Source: Planctomycetota bacterium (GTDB lineage: Bacteria > Planctomycetota > Planctomycetia > Pirellulales > Lacipirellulaceae). From it: a DNA stretch of 64,000 nt. Below, one piece after another: positions 47,804 to 56,508 of the stretch. The stretch spans positions 62,001 to 126,000 of the forward strand of contig JAJDEF010000022.1 of assembly GCA_029259945.1 (NCBI GenBank), written 5' to 3'. The notes under the pieces are model-generated. The model did no database searches and had not been told where the DNA came from. It saw nothing but the letters and a program-made list of their open reading frames with translations. The position numbers and the translations under genes were made by a program. Every line of letters begins with the position of its first letter. Positions within the stretch are counted from its first letter, which is position 1.

Positions 47804-48199
47804 ATGAGCGACGATAAAAAAATTATTATCGACGAGGACTGGAAAAGCCAAGTCGCCGCCGAGAGAGAAACGCTTGCCAAAGAAGCAGACGCTCCAGAGT
47901 CTAGCGAGCCGCAGGGCCCAGTGGGTGAAATGCCACCCGCCTCATTCGAAATGCTTCTAACGACCTTCGCCACCGAAGCCATGATGGCGATGGGGCAGTT
48001 TCCTAACCCGGTTACTCAGGAAATCACCTATAGCCCCGAGCATGCGCGCTATGCCATCGACATGCTGAAAATGCTCGAAGAAAAAACCAAGGGGAATCTC
48101 AACGAAGGCGAAGAGACAATGCTGACCGATTTGCTGCACCAATTACGAATGCTATTCGTATCGGCGCAGTCAGCACCTCCCACTCCTCCAGAAAAATAA
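47804..48199 (+). CDS. DUF1844 family protein
   Basis: A 131-residue cytoplasmic protein. The conserved part is ASFEMLLTTFATEAMMAMGQFPNPVTQEITYSPEHARYAIDMLKMLEEKTKGNLNEGEETML, typical of DUF1844, with an acidic N-terminus. The ATG at 47804 is 23 bp after pyrG, so it may be co-transcribed. Biochemical role unknown. Confidence 0.85.
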   Translation: MSDDKKIIIDEDWKSQVAAERETLAKEADAPESSEPQGPVGEMPPASFEMLLTTFATEAMMAMGQFPNPVTQEITYSPEHARYAIDMLKMLEEKTKGNLNEGEETMLTDLLHQLRMLFVSAQSAPPTPPEK

Positions 48200-48238
48200 C
48201 ACGGCGCACTCCCCTTCTCAATCTAGCTGTGTCCTTCT

Positions 48239-49705
48239 TTGGGGAATGGTCCCATCGCCTCTCCATCGTCGAACGAAATCCTCGAGCAAGTCTTTGGCCA
48301 CACTGCTTTTCGAGGCCAGCAACGGGCGGTTGTCGATCATGTGTTGTCGGGGCAGCATGCACTCGTGATCATGCCCACCGGCATGGGTAAATCGCTCTGT
48401 TATCAAATTCCTGCGTTGGTTCTTGCCAAAACCGACACGGGGGAACGACGCTGCCTGACGATCGTCATCTCTCCGCTCATCGCTCTGATGAAGGATCAAG
48501 TTGAAAGCTTGCAAGCCAAGGGCGTCGAGGCGATCTTCATCAATTCGTCGCTTTCGCGCAAACAGCGCGAAGACCGCTATGCTTCGATTGCCGCTGGCAG
48601 GCACGACCTGCTTTACATCACGCCCGAGCGATTCCGCAAACCCGATTTTCTCGACGTGCTGACGAAGCGCCGCATTGAATTACTTGCCATCGACGAGGCA
48701 CACTGCGTAAGCGAATGGGGCCACGATTTTCGCCCCGACTACACACGCCTCGACGAAATTCGGGATCTACTCGGCAACCCAACGACGATCGCCCTCACCG
48801 CGACGGCCACTCCGGCAGTCCAAGCCGACATCCTCAAGCAGCTTGGACTAGCCCAAGCACAAATGCCCCTGTTTCACGAAGGAATCAACCGTCCCAACCT
48901 CACGCTTTCGGTCGAGCAAGTCTGGGGCGACGACGAAAAAATCGCTCGCATCTGCGAAGCGACTCACCAAGATTTGCTCGGCGGCAGCGGCATTGTCTAT
49001 TTCACGCTTATCAAAACACTGACCGAGTTCAGCGATCGGCTCACCAACCAGGGAATCGAGCATACTTGCTACCACGGCACCTTGGAACGCGGCGAACGTC
49101 GGCGTGTTCAAGAAGCCTTTATGCAAGGCGATACGCCCATCGTTCTGGCGACCAACGCTTTCGGTATGGGGATCGATAAACAGGACATTCGGTTTGTCCT
49201 TCACGCCGACGTTCCCGGCTCACTCGAGTCCTATTACCAAGAGATTGGTCGAGCTGGCCGCGATGGCCTCCCCGCCGAGTGCGTACTGCTTTACGACGAG
49301 CACGACCTCACCACGCAAATGCGGTTTATTGAATCAAATAATCCCAACGCAGAATTCTACCATCGGGTCTACGACCTCTTGGCGCGCAACCAAGAGCAAG
49401 TCGACGCGTACGGCATGGAATGGGTCGAGGAAAAAATCTATGGCCGCAAGTCGCACGATTTCCGTTTAGAAACCGTGCTTTCGATGCTAAGTCGTTACGG
49501 AGTGATCGAACGGGGCGAAAACGATGGCCCACTGTGTGTCCTCACCAACCTGCCTCCGGCCCTCACCGACCAAGCTCGCCTCGACCAAAAGCTGCAACGC
49601 GACCGGCAAAAACTTTATACGCTGGTCGAATACGCCAAATGCTCCGACGATCGCATGGCGTTTATCCACAGCTACTTTGGTTTGCCTTATACGGTAAATG
49701 AGTAA
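48239..49705 (+). CDS. RecQ family ATP-dependent DNA helicase, short form
   Basis: SF2 3'-5' helicase with all core motifs: Walker A MPTGMGKSLCYQ, VISPLIALMKDQ, DEAH box LAIDEAHCVSEWGHDFRPDY, ALTATATP, and motif VI YYQEIGRAGRDG. The protein stops at residue 488 shortly after YFGLPYTVNE. RecQ normally continues there into the zinc-binding cysteines, winged helix and HRDC domain. Only one Cys (YAKCSDD) remains. The start is TTG at 48239, with no nearby alternative. It could be a truncated RecQ or a short RecQ-like subfamily. Confidence 0.87.
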   Translation: MGNGPIASPSSNEILEQVFGHTAFRGQQRAVVDHVLSGQHALVIMPTGMGKSLCYQIPALVLAKTDTGERRCLTIVISPLIALMKDQVESLQAKGVEAIFINSSLSRKQREDRYASIAAGRHDLLYITPERFRKPDFLDVLTKRRIELLAIDEAHCVSEWGHDFRPDYTRLDEIRDLLGNPTTIALTATATPAVQADILKQLGLAQAQMPLFHEGINRPNLTLSVEQVWGDDEKIARICEATHQDLLGGSGIVYFTLIKTLTEFSDRLTNQGIEHTCYHGTLERGERRRVQEAFMQGDTPIVLATNAFGMGIDKQDIRFVLHADVPGSLESYYQEIGRAGRDGLPAECVLLYDEHDLTTQMRFIESNNPNAEFYHRVYDLLARNQEQVDAYGMEWVEEKIYGRKSHDFRLETVLSMLSRYGVIERGENDGPLCVLTNLPPALTDQARLDQKLQRDRQKLYTLVEYAKCSDDRMAFIHSYFGLPYTVNE

Positions 49706-49791
49706 GAAACCCCTGTTTTTTATGCTCCGAGTGCCCCTGTAGTGAATCCGAGTTGGGGAACTTATTCTTGAGCGACCCTAACAGGAGCAAG

Positions 49792-50151
49792 TCAGTCAGG
49801 CAAACCTTGTTCAAGGTCCTTTCGCTTCCCAATTCTGTAAGCGTCTACAACTCCAATGACCCAACAGAGAATTAGCAACCAAAAAACAAGCGTAAATAGG
49901 AGGCTCTCCGAAGTTGCAGATGCCTGAGCGGCTGCGCTCGAAAGGGTACTCATATCAATAGCCGCACCCTCCGACTCAATCTTTTCCATGAGGGTAAGGG
50001 CATCTTGTACAGTTTTCACTACAACAATGGACATGCAGATCAAAACTGTAAGTAGGATGACAACACCACGTTGATAGTGTTTGAGAACAATCTGACCCAG
50101 ACCTGGAAATACCAAACCTGACCAGAACACTCCCTTCAATGCGTTTTTCAT
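49792..50151 (-). CDS. Small membrane protein with FPGLGQ motif
   Basis: A 119-residue protein with two or three helices (about 5-25, 30-48, 84-106). The first region, GLVFPGLGQIVLKHYQRGVVILL, resembles the N-terminal motif of several small membrane protein families of unknown function. A polar, Ala/Ser-rich loop joins the helices, and the C-terminus is basic. The ATG has AGGAAAAC upstream. No function can be assigned. Confidence 0.65.
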   Translation of the reverse strand: MKNALKGVFWSGLVFPGLGQIVLKHYQRGVVILLTVLICMSIVVVKTVQDALTLMEKIESEGAAIDMSTLSSAAAQASATSESLLFTLVFWLLILCWVIGVVDAYRIGKRKDLEQGLPD

Positions 50152-50218
50152 GATGTTTTCCTACGACACCTCATACTATCTGTCAAAAACATCTGACGAT
50201 GGTCCTACCGAACTCATT

Positions 50219-50431
50219 TCATGAGGCCCATTCGGTATGGAGTTCACGTTGATTCTGCGCACAGTCACGAAGATACAGGTTGATCAGGCTTTGATAGGGA
50301 ATCCCCGTCTTTTTTGCCATGTCCTTGAAGTACTGAATCACATCGGGACCTAGCCGAATAGTGACGCTCTTCTTCAGCTTCTTAGCGTAGGGGTTAGGAC
50401 GGGATTCGGAAAAATCGTACTCGGTTTTCAT
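50219..50431 (-). CDS. brnA: BrnA family antitoxin
   Basis: A 70-residue antitoxin. A C-terminal ribbon-helix-helix-like part (KKSVTIRLGPDVIQYFKDMAKKTGIPYQSLINLYLRD) matches BrnA. It neutralises the RNase toxin BrnT and represses the operon. Its start overlaps the brnT stop by four bases, with order toxin first, the usual BrnTA order. Confidence 0.85.
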   Translation of the reverse strand: MKTEYDFSESRPNPYAKKLKKSVTIRLGPDVIQYFKDMAKKTGIPYQSLINLYLRDCAQNQRELHTEWAS

Positions 50432-50712
50432 TTGCGAAACTCCCTGTATTGGACGGCCTCCGGCTTGGTTGCCTTTCTTGCAGAAACGATGCGAATGACT
50501 TCATCGTTTTCGCGATAGCAGTGACAGACAACAATGAGATGCGGCGTCGTGGACACGCCCAATAATATGAACCTGTCCTCGTCGTCAGAATGTTTGTGAT
50601 CGTAGATGATGCGGGCGAACTCGTCACAAAAAACGGTCACGGCCTCTTCAAAAGAGACGCCGTGTTTTTTCTTGTTGGAGGCGGCCTTCGCATCATCCCA
50701 TTTAAATCGCAT
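50428..50712 (-). CDS. brnT: BrnT family ribonuclease toxin
   Basis: A toxin of 94 residues from ATG 50712 (MRFKWDD). BrnT signatures: FKWDDAKAASNKKKHGVSFEEAVTVF, RFILLGVSTTPHLIVVCHCYRENDEVIRIVSARKATK. Family knowledge: BrnT is a RelE-like RNase that halts translation. A TTG at 50718 would add two residues. It is transcribed with brnA from a recognisable promoter. Confidence 0.9.
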   Translation of the reverse strand: MRFKWDDAKAASNKKKHGVSFEEAVTVFCDEFARIIYDHKHSDDEDRFILLGVSTTPHLIVVCHCYRENDEVIRIVSARKATKPEAVQYREFRK

Positions 50713-50721
50713 ATGCAATAC

Positions 50722-50749
50722 ATTGTATGTACAATAAGCATGGCGTCAA
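50722..50749 (-). promoter_or_regulatory. brnTA promoter with overlapping palindromic operator
   Basis: On the minus strand TTGACG (50749-50744), a 16-base spacer and TACAAT (50727-50722) form a good sigma-70-type promoter. A palindrome, ATTGTA-TG-TACAAT (50722-50735), covers the -10 box. It is a likely BrnA binding site, so autoregulation is plausible. The distance to the ATG (9 bases) implies a very short leader. Confidence 0.65.
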
Positions 50750-50789
50750 CGTGATTTCTGACCGATTCCCAAGCCAAGGAGTGGCAGAA

Positions 50790-51647
50790 CTAAGCTCGTG
50801 TCAGCCGGTGAAAACGCTCTTTTAAGTCCAGCGCCACAGACCCCGGCTTGCCGGTGCCTATTTCGCAGCTATCGACCTTCACCACAGGAATCACCTCTGC
50901 AGCGGTACCGGTCAAAAAGCATTCGTCTGCCTCGTAAACGTCTTGCTTGCTTAGCGCAATTTCTTGCACCTCGATACCCGCCTCACGGGCTAGTTCGATC
51001 ACCGCATCGCGTGTGATGCCTTCTAAGATGCCTGCTTCCGACGGCGGCGTGAGCAAAACCCCGTTGCGAACAAGAAATAGGTTATCCCCCGTACACTCAG
51101 CCACCTCTCCCTTGTGGTTGAGCATCAATGCCTCGATGCACCCCGCTTCTAGCCCTTCGATTTTTGCCAGTATGTTGTTCAGATAATTCAACGACTTAAT
51201 CCGCGGACTCAGAGCGGCAGGGTGGTTGCGAATCACACTCGACGTAATAATCTCGAGCCCTTGCTCATAAAGCTCTTGAGGGTACAACGCGATTGCATCG
51301 GCAATAATAATTATCTGAGGATTGCTGCAACGATTCGGATCGAGCCCGAGAGTGCCAGCACCGCGAGTTACCACGGCACGGATGTAGCCATCATCAATTC
51401 CATTTTTTGAAACAGAGAGGTCAATTGCTTTGCCCATCTCTGTTTGGGATATCGGAATTTCGAGGCTGATCGCCTCTGCTGACTCAAAGAGGCGACGCAC
51501 ATGGGCTTCCAGACGAAATACTTTCCCGCCATAACTGCGCAACCCCTCGAAGACCCCATCGCCATAAAGCAGGCCGTGATCGAAGACGCTCACCGTCGCT
51601 TCTTCCTGAGGAACAAAGCGCCCATTGATATAAACTTGTCGCGACAT
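50790..51647 (-). CDS. ilvE: Branched-chain amino acid aminotransferase
   Basis: Class IV PLP aminotransferase that makes Ile, Leu and Val from their keto acids. The 285-residue protein has SVFDHGLLYGDGVFEGLRSY, the PLP lysine in RIKSLNYLNNILAKIE, EALMLNHKGEVAECTGDNLFLV and DECFLTGTAAEVIPV. D-amino acid or 4-amino-4-deoxychorismate enzymes share the fold, but the overall pattern fits IlvE best. It is monocistronic, downstream of nothing related. Confidence 0.88.
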   Translation of the reverse strand: MSRQVYINGRFVPQEEATVSVFDHGLLYGDGVFEGLRSYGGKVFRLEAHVRRLFESAEAISLEIPISQTEMGKAIDLSVSKNGIDDGYIRAVVTRGAGTLGLDPNRCSNPQIIIIADAIALYPQELYEQGLEIITSSVIRNHPAALSPRIKSLNYLNNILAKIEGLEAGCIEALMLNHKGEVAECTGDNLFLVRNGVLLTPPSEAGILEGITRDAVIELAREAGIEVQEIALSKQDVYEADECFLTGTAAEVIPVVKVDSCEIGTGKPGSVALDLKERFHRLTRA

Positions 51648-51734
51648 GAGGATAATCGTTACTGAAGTCCAAGAAGGATAGCCAGGAATGGCAGGTTACT
51701 AATGGTTAAAATCTTTGCTCTGCGAAAAGATTGC

Positions 51735-51810
51735 AATAGCCACAAAAATCACAAAAAGTTGATTAGAACATGTCATCTCTTTCGTGATTTTTGTGTTTTT
51801 CGTGGCTATT
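51735..51810. repeat. Inverted repeat AATAGCCACAAAAATCAC...
   Basis: AATAGCCACAAAAATCACAA (51735 on) pairs with TGATTTTTGTGTTTTTCGTGGCTATT (to 51810) with small bulges. It lies between ilvE and lolD, overlapping the lolD 3' end by a few bases. It is another short intergenic inverted repeat of unknown role. Confidence 0.65.
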
Positions 51811-52600
51811 CTTCTCTGGATTCAACCTGAATACGGCCTTCCACCAGTCGCACCACGCGATCCGCCTGCTCCGCAATCCAGGGGTCATGCGTCACCATGA
51901 CTATAGTGAGCTTTTCCCGGCGATTCAACTCTCGCAGCATCTCCATAATCTGTTCACCTGTCGCACGATCGAGATTTCCCGTCGGCTCGTCGGCCAACAA
52001 CACGCGTGGCTTGGCAAGCAGCGCCCGGGCTATTGCCGCCCGCTGCATCTCGCCTCCCGACAATTCGCGGGGCTTATGCTTCATTCGGTGAGACATCCCC
52101 ACCAGGTCCAAAAGCTCTTTCGCTCGTTCTCGATAATGCTTCCGCTTCATCCAGTAGCCAAGCGTGCTCTCAGCAATCAGCGCGGGGGCAAGCACATTTT
52201 CCAGCGTCGAGAACTCTGGTAGCAGATGATAAAACTGGAAAATCATCCCAAAGTGTTGGTTACGCAATAGGTCACGACTTCGGCTTGGCAGATTATCGAT
52301 CCGATTGCCTTCGAAATGCACTTCACCAGCATCTGGCTGGTCTAGCGTCCCCAACAGGTGCAACAATGTACTTTTACCGCAACCGCTTTGCCCCACAATC
52401 GACAAAAACTCGCCCCGGTTGACCGTCAAATCAATCCCCTGCAGCACGGGAATCCCCAACTCTCCTTTGCGATAGCTCTTAAATAGCCCATGCGTGGTCA
52501 TGTGCGGAGAACTCGCCTCGATTGCACAGTCCTCTTGCCCTTGAGAAGCCGCCCGCAAAGCTTCAAGCGTTGCTGAAATAGGTTCTTGCAATCTACTCAT
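51806..52600 (-). CDS. ABC transporter ATP-binding protein, LolD type
   Basis: ATPase of the LolD/MacB-type group, 264 residues, with an unusual N-terminal extension of about 33 residues before MTTHGLFKSYRKGELGIPVLQGIDL. Walker A is VGQSGCGKSTLLHLLGTL, Q-loop FQFYHLLPEFSTLENV, signature LSGGEMQRAAIARALL, Walker B VLLADEPTGNLD. It overlaps the permease stop by eight bases. With that permease it probably moves lipoproteins or another lipid-linked substrate from the inner membrane. Confidence 0.88.
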   Translation of the reverse strand: MSRLQEPISATLEALRAASQGQEDCAIEASSPHMTTHGLFKSYRKGELGIPVLQGIDLTVNRGEFLSIVGQSGCGKSTLLHLLGTLDQPDAGEVHFEGNRIDNLPSRSRDLLRNQHFGMIFQFYHLLPEFSTLENVLAPALIAESTLGYWMKRKHYRERAKELLDLVGMSHRMKHKPRELSGGEMQRAAIARALLAKPRVLLADEPTGNLDRATGEQIMEMLRELNRREKLTIVMVTHDPWIAEQADRVVRLVEGRIQVESREE

Positions 52601-54134
52601 AACGTAGCGCTCTCACAGGATGAAGTCGGGCGGCTCGCAAGGCGGGCATGACACTGGCCAAAACGGCAATGACCACGGCACCCGCACAAATCCAAGTGAC
52701 CGTAAACGGATCGACGATCGTCGGAATTTTATAGAAATAGTAAACCGACGGGTCGAACACCGGTGTTCCTGTCAATTCACCTAACAGATTCGCAATCTCG
52801 TTAATGTAAGTGACAAACAGCAATCCTAATGCCGAGCCCACACCAGCCCCGACCAGCCCCAAACTCAGGCCATAGCCGAGGAAAATCCCCATCACGCCAC
52901 GGCCCGAAGCCCCCAACGATTTGAGAATCCCTATGTCGCGAGTCTTCTCGATCACAATCATGTAAAAGATGGCCAAGATACCGAAACCGGCAACGGCGAT
53001 GATCATAAACAACAACACGTTGAGCACCGCCGTTTCCATCTGCACCGCGGCAAGCAACGGCCCCTGTTTATCTCGCCAAGTCAAAATGCGATAAAACTGC
53101 CCAGGAAAATGCTCGCGAAGCTGATCGCGCACTGCGGCCGCATCGGCCCCAGGCTGTAGTTTGATTTGAATAGCCGTGAACTTGCCAACTCCTGTCTCCG
53201 GATCAACCATGCCTCGACTTCGCTGCAACTCTTCTAACGGCACAAACATAAAGTTGGCGTCATACTCGCTCATCTTGCTCTCGTAGAGATCGACGACCGT
53301 ATAAAACTCGCTCACCAAATCGGGGGGCAACGAGGCCTTTGGAAAACCGACCCGAACATCGTCGCCCGGCAAAGCAAGAAAACGATCGGTGCCGTCCACC
53401 ATTCGGAAACTACACATGCCAATCCCTAATACAATCCCAGGGTGGGTATCAATCGCGGGATCAAAGTCGCGACCTTGTGATTCGCCATTGGCAGCCGCTT
53501 GCTGAGCAAATGGATCGACGACCCCATCTGTGTTTTGTTCGCTTTCTGGCTGAGGACCTGGCATCGCAGTAAGCAGTTCACGCTGTTTCTTGAGTCGCGC
53601 CTTATACCTCCGATAAAACCAGCCTGCGTGCTCCATTTGTGTTCGCGGTTTGACCTCTTCACCCGCGGGGGCTTGATGGTCGATTACGTCGTAGCCCCCA
53701 TTGCGGAGCTTGAATTCCAGCTTCTCGCGGTTGGCCGGGTGCTGAAGATAGTTGCCAAAATCACTCACCGAGGCATACGTCTCAGCATCAATCCCAACAA
53801 GCATGGCCTGCTGCGTAGAGATTTGCCCATTCAGTTCGATATACATCAGCGAGGGCACCACCACCGTCGGCGACATCCCGACAACCGTGTCGCCCGCAAT
53901 CTCTCTGATCTTGGCCATGTGGGCCGGCGCGTCAGAAACCCCATCCATCGAGGTGCTCTCGAAAATCAGGTCGCCCAACATCCCATTCATGCGGGCTTGC
54001 ATCTCGCTAGTAAACCCAGCCATGACGCTATTCACAACGATCATCGTCGCTACGCCAAGCATCACACTCACAATACAGATGAGCGCAATGTACCGCGTGC
54101 GAAGATACCGCCAACAAAGTAGCAATTTATACAT
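52593..54134 (-). CDS. ABC transporter permease, LolC/LolE-FtsX type
   Basis: A 513-residue permease starting MYKLLLCWRYLRTRYIALIC, as LolC/LolE do. Helix 1 is followed by a long periplasmic region (about 45-385) and three C-terminal helices in an FtsX domain (VLLFMIIAVAGFGILAIFYMIV ... ILKSLGASGRGVMGIFL ... ARLHPVRALRYE). The periplasmic region contains an extra charged, Gln-rich stretch (about 170-230) not needed for the core fold. I start at ATG 54134. It forms an operon with the ATPase gene. Confidence 0.87.
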   Translation of the reverse strand: MYKLLLCWRYLRTRYIALICIVSVMLGVATMIVVNSVMAGFTSEMQARMNGMLGDLIFESTSMDGVSDAPAHMAKIREIAGDTVVGMSPTVVVPSLMYIELNGQISTQQAMLVGIDAETYASVSDFGNYLQHPANREKLEFKLRNGGYDVIDHQAPAGEEVKPRTQMEHAGWFYRRYKARLKKQRELLTAMPGPQPESEQNTDGVVDPFAQQAAANGESQGRDFDPAIDTHPGIVLGIGMCSFRMVDGTDRFLALPGDDVRVGFPKASLPPDLVSEFYTVVDLYESKMSEYDANFMFVPLEELQRSRGMVDPETGVGKFTAIQIKLQPGADAAAVRDQLREHFPGQFYRILTWRDKQGPLLAAVQMETAVLNVLLFMIIAVAGFGILAIFYMIVIEKTRDIGILKSLGASGRGVMGIFLGYGLSLGLVGAGVGSALGLLFVTYINEIANLLGELTGTPVFDPSVYYFYKIPTIVDPFTVTWICAGAVVIAVLASVMPALRAARLHPVRALRYE

Positions 54135-54208
54135 AAGCCCGCCATCCTTGGCCAAGTTTTAGTTATCCAAATCAGAACTATCACAAGGAAAAAAAGAAGT
54201 CTATTTAG

Positions 54209-54266
54209 CCGCAGAGAACTTTGCTGTAGAAATTTTCCTCTGTGTTACTCTGCGCCCTCTGCGGTA
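54209..54266. repeat. CTCTGTGG-type inverted repeat, degenerate copy
   Basis: CCGCAGAG (54209-54216) pairs with CTCTGCGG (54257-54264), with CCTCTGTGTTACTCTGCG between. It is related to the elements at 14353 and 33526 and lies between the lolC-type gene and lysS. Confidence 0.6.
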
Positions 54267-54301
54267 ATTCTTTTATTACTACTACTTCTTTCGAAAAACA
54301 C

Positions 54302-55891
54302 TTACTTCGTTTCTGGTCGTAAAAGTGGAAACAGGATGACATCGCGTATCGATTGGGTGTTGGTGAGCAGCATCACCAGCCGATCGATTCCGATGCCCAA
54401 GCCGCCCGCTGGGGGCATTCCATAACGCAACGCCCGGATAAAATCGGTGTCCATCTTCGCCATTGAATCTTCTTCGTTCTGCCCTGCCAACTGCGTGCAG
54501 AACAGCTCTTCCTGCAAGTCGGGATCATTGAGTTCGGTATAGGCATTCGCGACTTCCATTCCTCGTACGAACAGTTCAAAGCGTTCAGCAATAGCCGGGT
54601 TATCCCGTTTCCGCTTCGTCAACGGGCAAATGCTACTTGGGTAGTCCATCACAAAAATTGGGCCTACCAACGCATCTTCCACCTTTGCCTCGAAAACATC
54701 ATTTTTCACCACGTCGGGATGCCGACCCTCGGTTTCGATTCCTAACGACGCCGCCAGCTTTGTAATCTCGCTTTCCGAAGAACCATCAACGCCTGCATGT
54801 TCTTGAAACAGCTCGTCGTAAGTCTTGCGCTCAAACGGCGGAGTAAAATCGACCGTCTCGCCCCCCCACTGCAATTGAAACGACTGCCCCGTCGCTTCGA
54901 TCGCATCACAGATACATTTCTCGGTGAGGTCCATCATCGAGCGATAGTCGCCATACGCCTGATAAACCTCGAGCATCGTGAACTCAGGGTTATGGCTCTG
55001 GTCGATCCCTTCATTGCGATAGACACGACCCATCTCATAAACACGCTCGATGCCACCGACCATCAAACGTTTAAGATGCAGTTCCAAGGCAATCCGCAAG
55101 GTCAGATCAATATCCAGCGCGTTGTGATGGGTAGAAAAAGGCCGAGCCGCAGCCCCACCAGCAATCGAATGCAACGTAGGCCCCTCGACTTCGACAAACC
55201 CTTGCGTGTTGAGCGTCTCACGAATCGAACGCACGATCTTGGTACGATCCAAAAATCGCGGCAGCATCCCCTCGGTGTGAATTAAGTCGAGATACCGTTG
55301 TCGTTGACGAAGCTCGGCATCTTGCAGCCCGCCATGCTTGTCTGGCGGCGTTTCAATCGACTTCGTTAGAAAATGAACCCGCTCGGCAAAAATCGAAAGC
55401 TCGCCCGTATTGCTACGACCAAGCATGCCATCTACGCCAACGATGTCACCCAGGTCAAGCTGTTCGACCACCGCCCAATCGTCGCCCACCTGCTTCTTGC
55501 CAATCATCAACTGGACGTCGCCCGTCATGTCGCGGATATCGACAAAGTGCAGCTTGCCTTTGTCGCGATGTAAGACGATTCGCCCCGCCGCCCGCACCTG
55601 CGGCCCAACCATGGCACCCTTGCCTTGATCTGCTTTCCATTGACGAAAATTAAAATCGTCGTCCACGCTTTCAAAGTCGGGCAAAGGCACGTCGGTGCCT
55701 TCCTCGGTGCGATAAACGATCTCGCCGGCTCGGGCGCGAATATCGCCAATCAAAATGCGATCATCAAACCGTCCGCCCCACGGGTCGACCCCCATTTCGA
55801 CCAGCCGTTTCATCTTCTCGCGTCGAGCCGCCTCCAGCACCGAGGGCGAATTTTCTTGGGTCTCGGAGGGCTCATTCATCAGGGTCGTCAT
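54302..55891 (-). CDS. lysS: Lysyl-tRNA synthetase, class II
   Basis: Charges tRNA-Lys, 529 residues. The N-terminal OB-fold anticodon domain (about 70-165) precedes the class II catalytic core. Motif 2 is VYRNEGIDQSHNPEFTMLEVY and motif 3 GGLGIGIDRLVMLL. A second ATG at 55879 would drop four residues. It is a complete gene. Confidence 0.96.
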   Translation of the reverse strand: MTTLMNEPSETQENSPSVLEAARREKMKRLVEMGVDPWGGRFDDRILIGDIRARAGEIVYRTEEGTDVPLPDFESVDDDFNFRQWKADQGKGAMVGPQVRAAGRIVLHRDKGKLHFVDIRDMTGDVQLMIGKKQVGDDWAVVEQLDLGDIVGVDGMLGRSNTGELSIFAERVHFLTKSIETPPDKHGGLQDAELRQRQRYLDLIHTEGMLPRFLDRTKIVRSIRETLNTQGFVEVEGPTLHSIAGGAAARPFSTHHNALDIDLTLRIALELHLKRLMVGGIERVYEMGRVYRNEGIDQSHNPEFTMLEVYQAYGDYRSMMDLTEKCICDAIEATGQSFQLQWGGETVDFTPPFERKTYDELFQEHAGVDGSSESEITKLAASLGIETEGRHPDVVKNDVFEAKVEDALVGPIFVMDYPSSICPLTKRKRDNPAIAERFELFVRGMEVANAYTELNDPDLQEELFCTQLAGQNEEDSMAKMDTDFIRALRYGMPPAGGLGIGIDRLVMLLTNTQSIRDVILFPLLRPETK

Positions 55892-56037
55892 TTTCAGGAA
55901 ACGGGTGGCTATAGGAGGTGGGAAATAAGTACGTTAAGAGAGGTAAAATCTAAGTGGATAGAGAACCCTGGTCAACGCCACCTACCCTTCTAGTCGCTCA
56001 GAAATTCGCTGCTAGCACAAATGGTGCCCAAAAAACC

Positions 56038-56076
56038 GTAGGGTAGGAGGTTCTGCCAAGGGCAGGTTCACCTACC
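56038..56076. repeat. GTAGGGTAGG...CACCTACC repeat, copy 2
   Basis: GTAGGGTAGGAGGTTCTGCC then GGGCAGGTTCACCTACC forms a hairpin overlapping the end of the phosphoesterase gene. Its ends match the element at 26082-26156. Confidence 0.6.
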
Positions 56077-56467
56077 TTGAAGAGCCTACGCTAAGCTGCC
56101 AATCGCTCCCATCACAAAACAGCGTCACCACCCCACAGAGTTCCCCGCCCGAAAGGTTGATTTCTAGCCCGGCATCGTCCTGACTCACCAGTTGATAAGA
56201 CCCCCGGTCGCAACGCGTGACCGTCCCCCGGTCACCAGAAATCTCGCCCTCGTATTCCAAATAGGCCAAACGATGGTCAGCAAGCCGAACGGCCTGTACA
56301 GTTGCCTCATCGCTTGCGGCTAAGCCAAGCACCTCGCCCCACGGCTTGGGCAATTCACGAACTTCCCAGGTGAGGAGCACGCCGCCCTGCTCGATCATAA
56401 AATCCCAATGACTGGGCTTTTGATAAGCGGGGGGGCATTCGTGGCGTAAGAGAACATAACGGAGCAT
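56072..56467 (-). CDS. Stand-alone LigD-type 3'-phosphoesterase domain protein
   Basis: A 131-residue protein that looks like the 3'-phosphoesterase (LigD_N) domain of bacterial NHEJ ligase LigD, without polymerase or ligase domains. Recognisable are VLLRHECPP...SHWDFMIEQGGVLLTWEV (His and Asp ligand residues), then ADHRLAYLEYEGEISGDRGTVTRCDRGSYQL. In LigD the motif is HxDxR; here Met replaces the Arg (HWDFM). No ku or ligase gene is nearby. It probably processes 3' ends, or is a divergent relative. Confidence 0.72.
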   Translation of the reverse strand: MLRYVLLRHECPPAYQKPSHWDFMIEQGGVLLTWEVRELPKPWGEVLGLAASDEATVQAVRLADHRLAYLEYEGEISGDRGTVTRCDRGSYQLVSQDDAGLEINLSGGELCGVVTLFCDGSDWQLSVGSSR

Positions 56468-56508
56468 GGCAGGGCCATTGTCGCACGAGAGGCTTGTCGC
56501 GACGAGCC

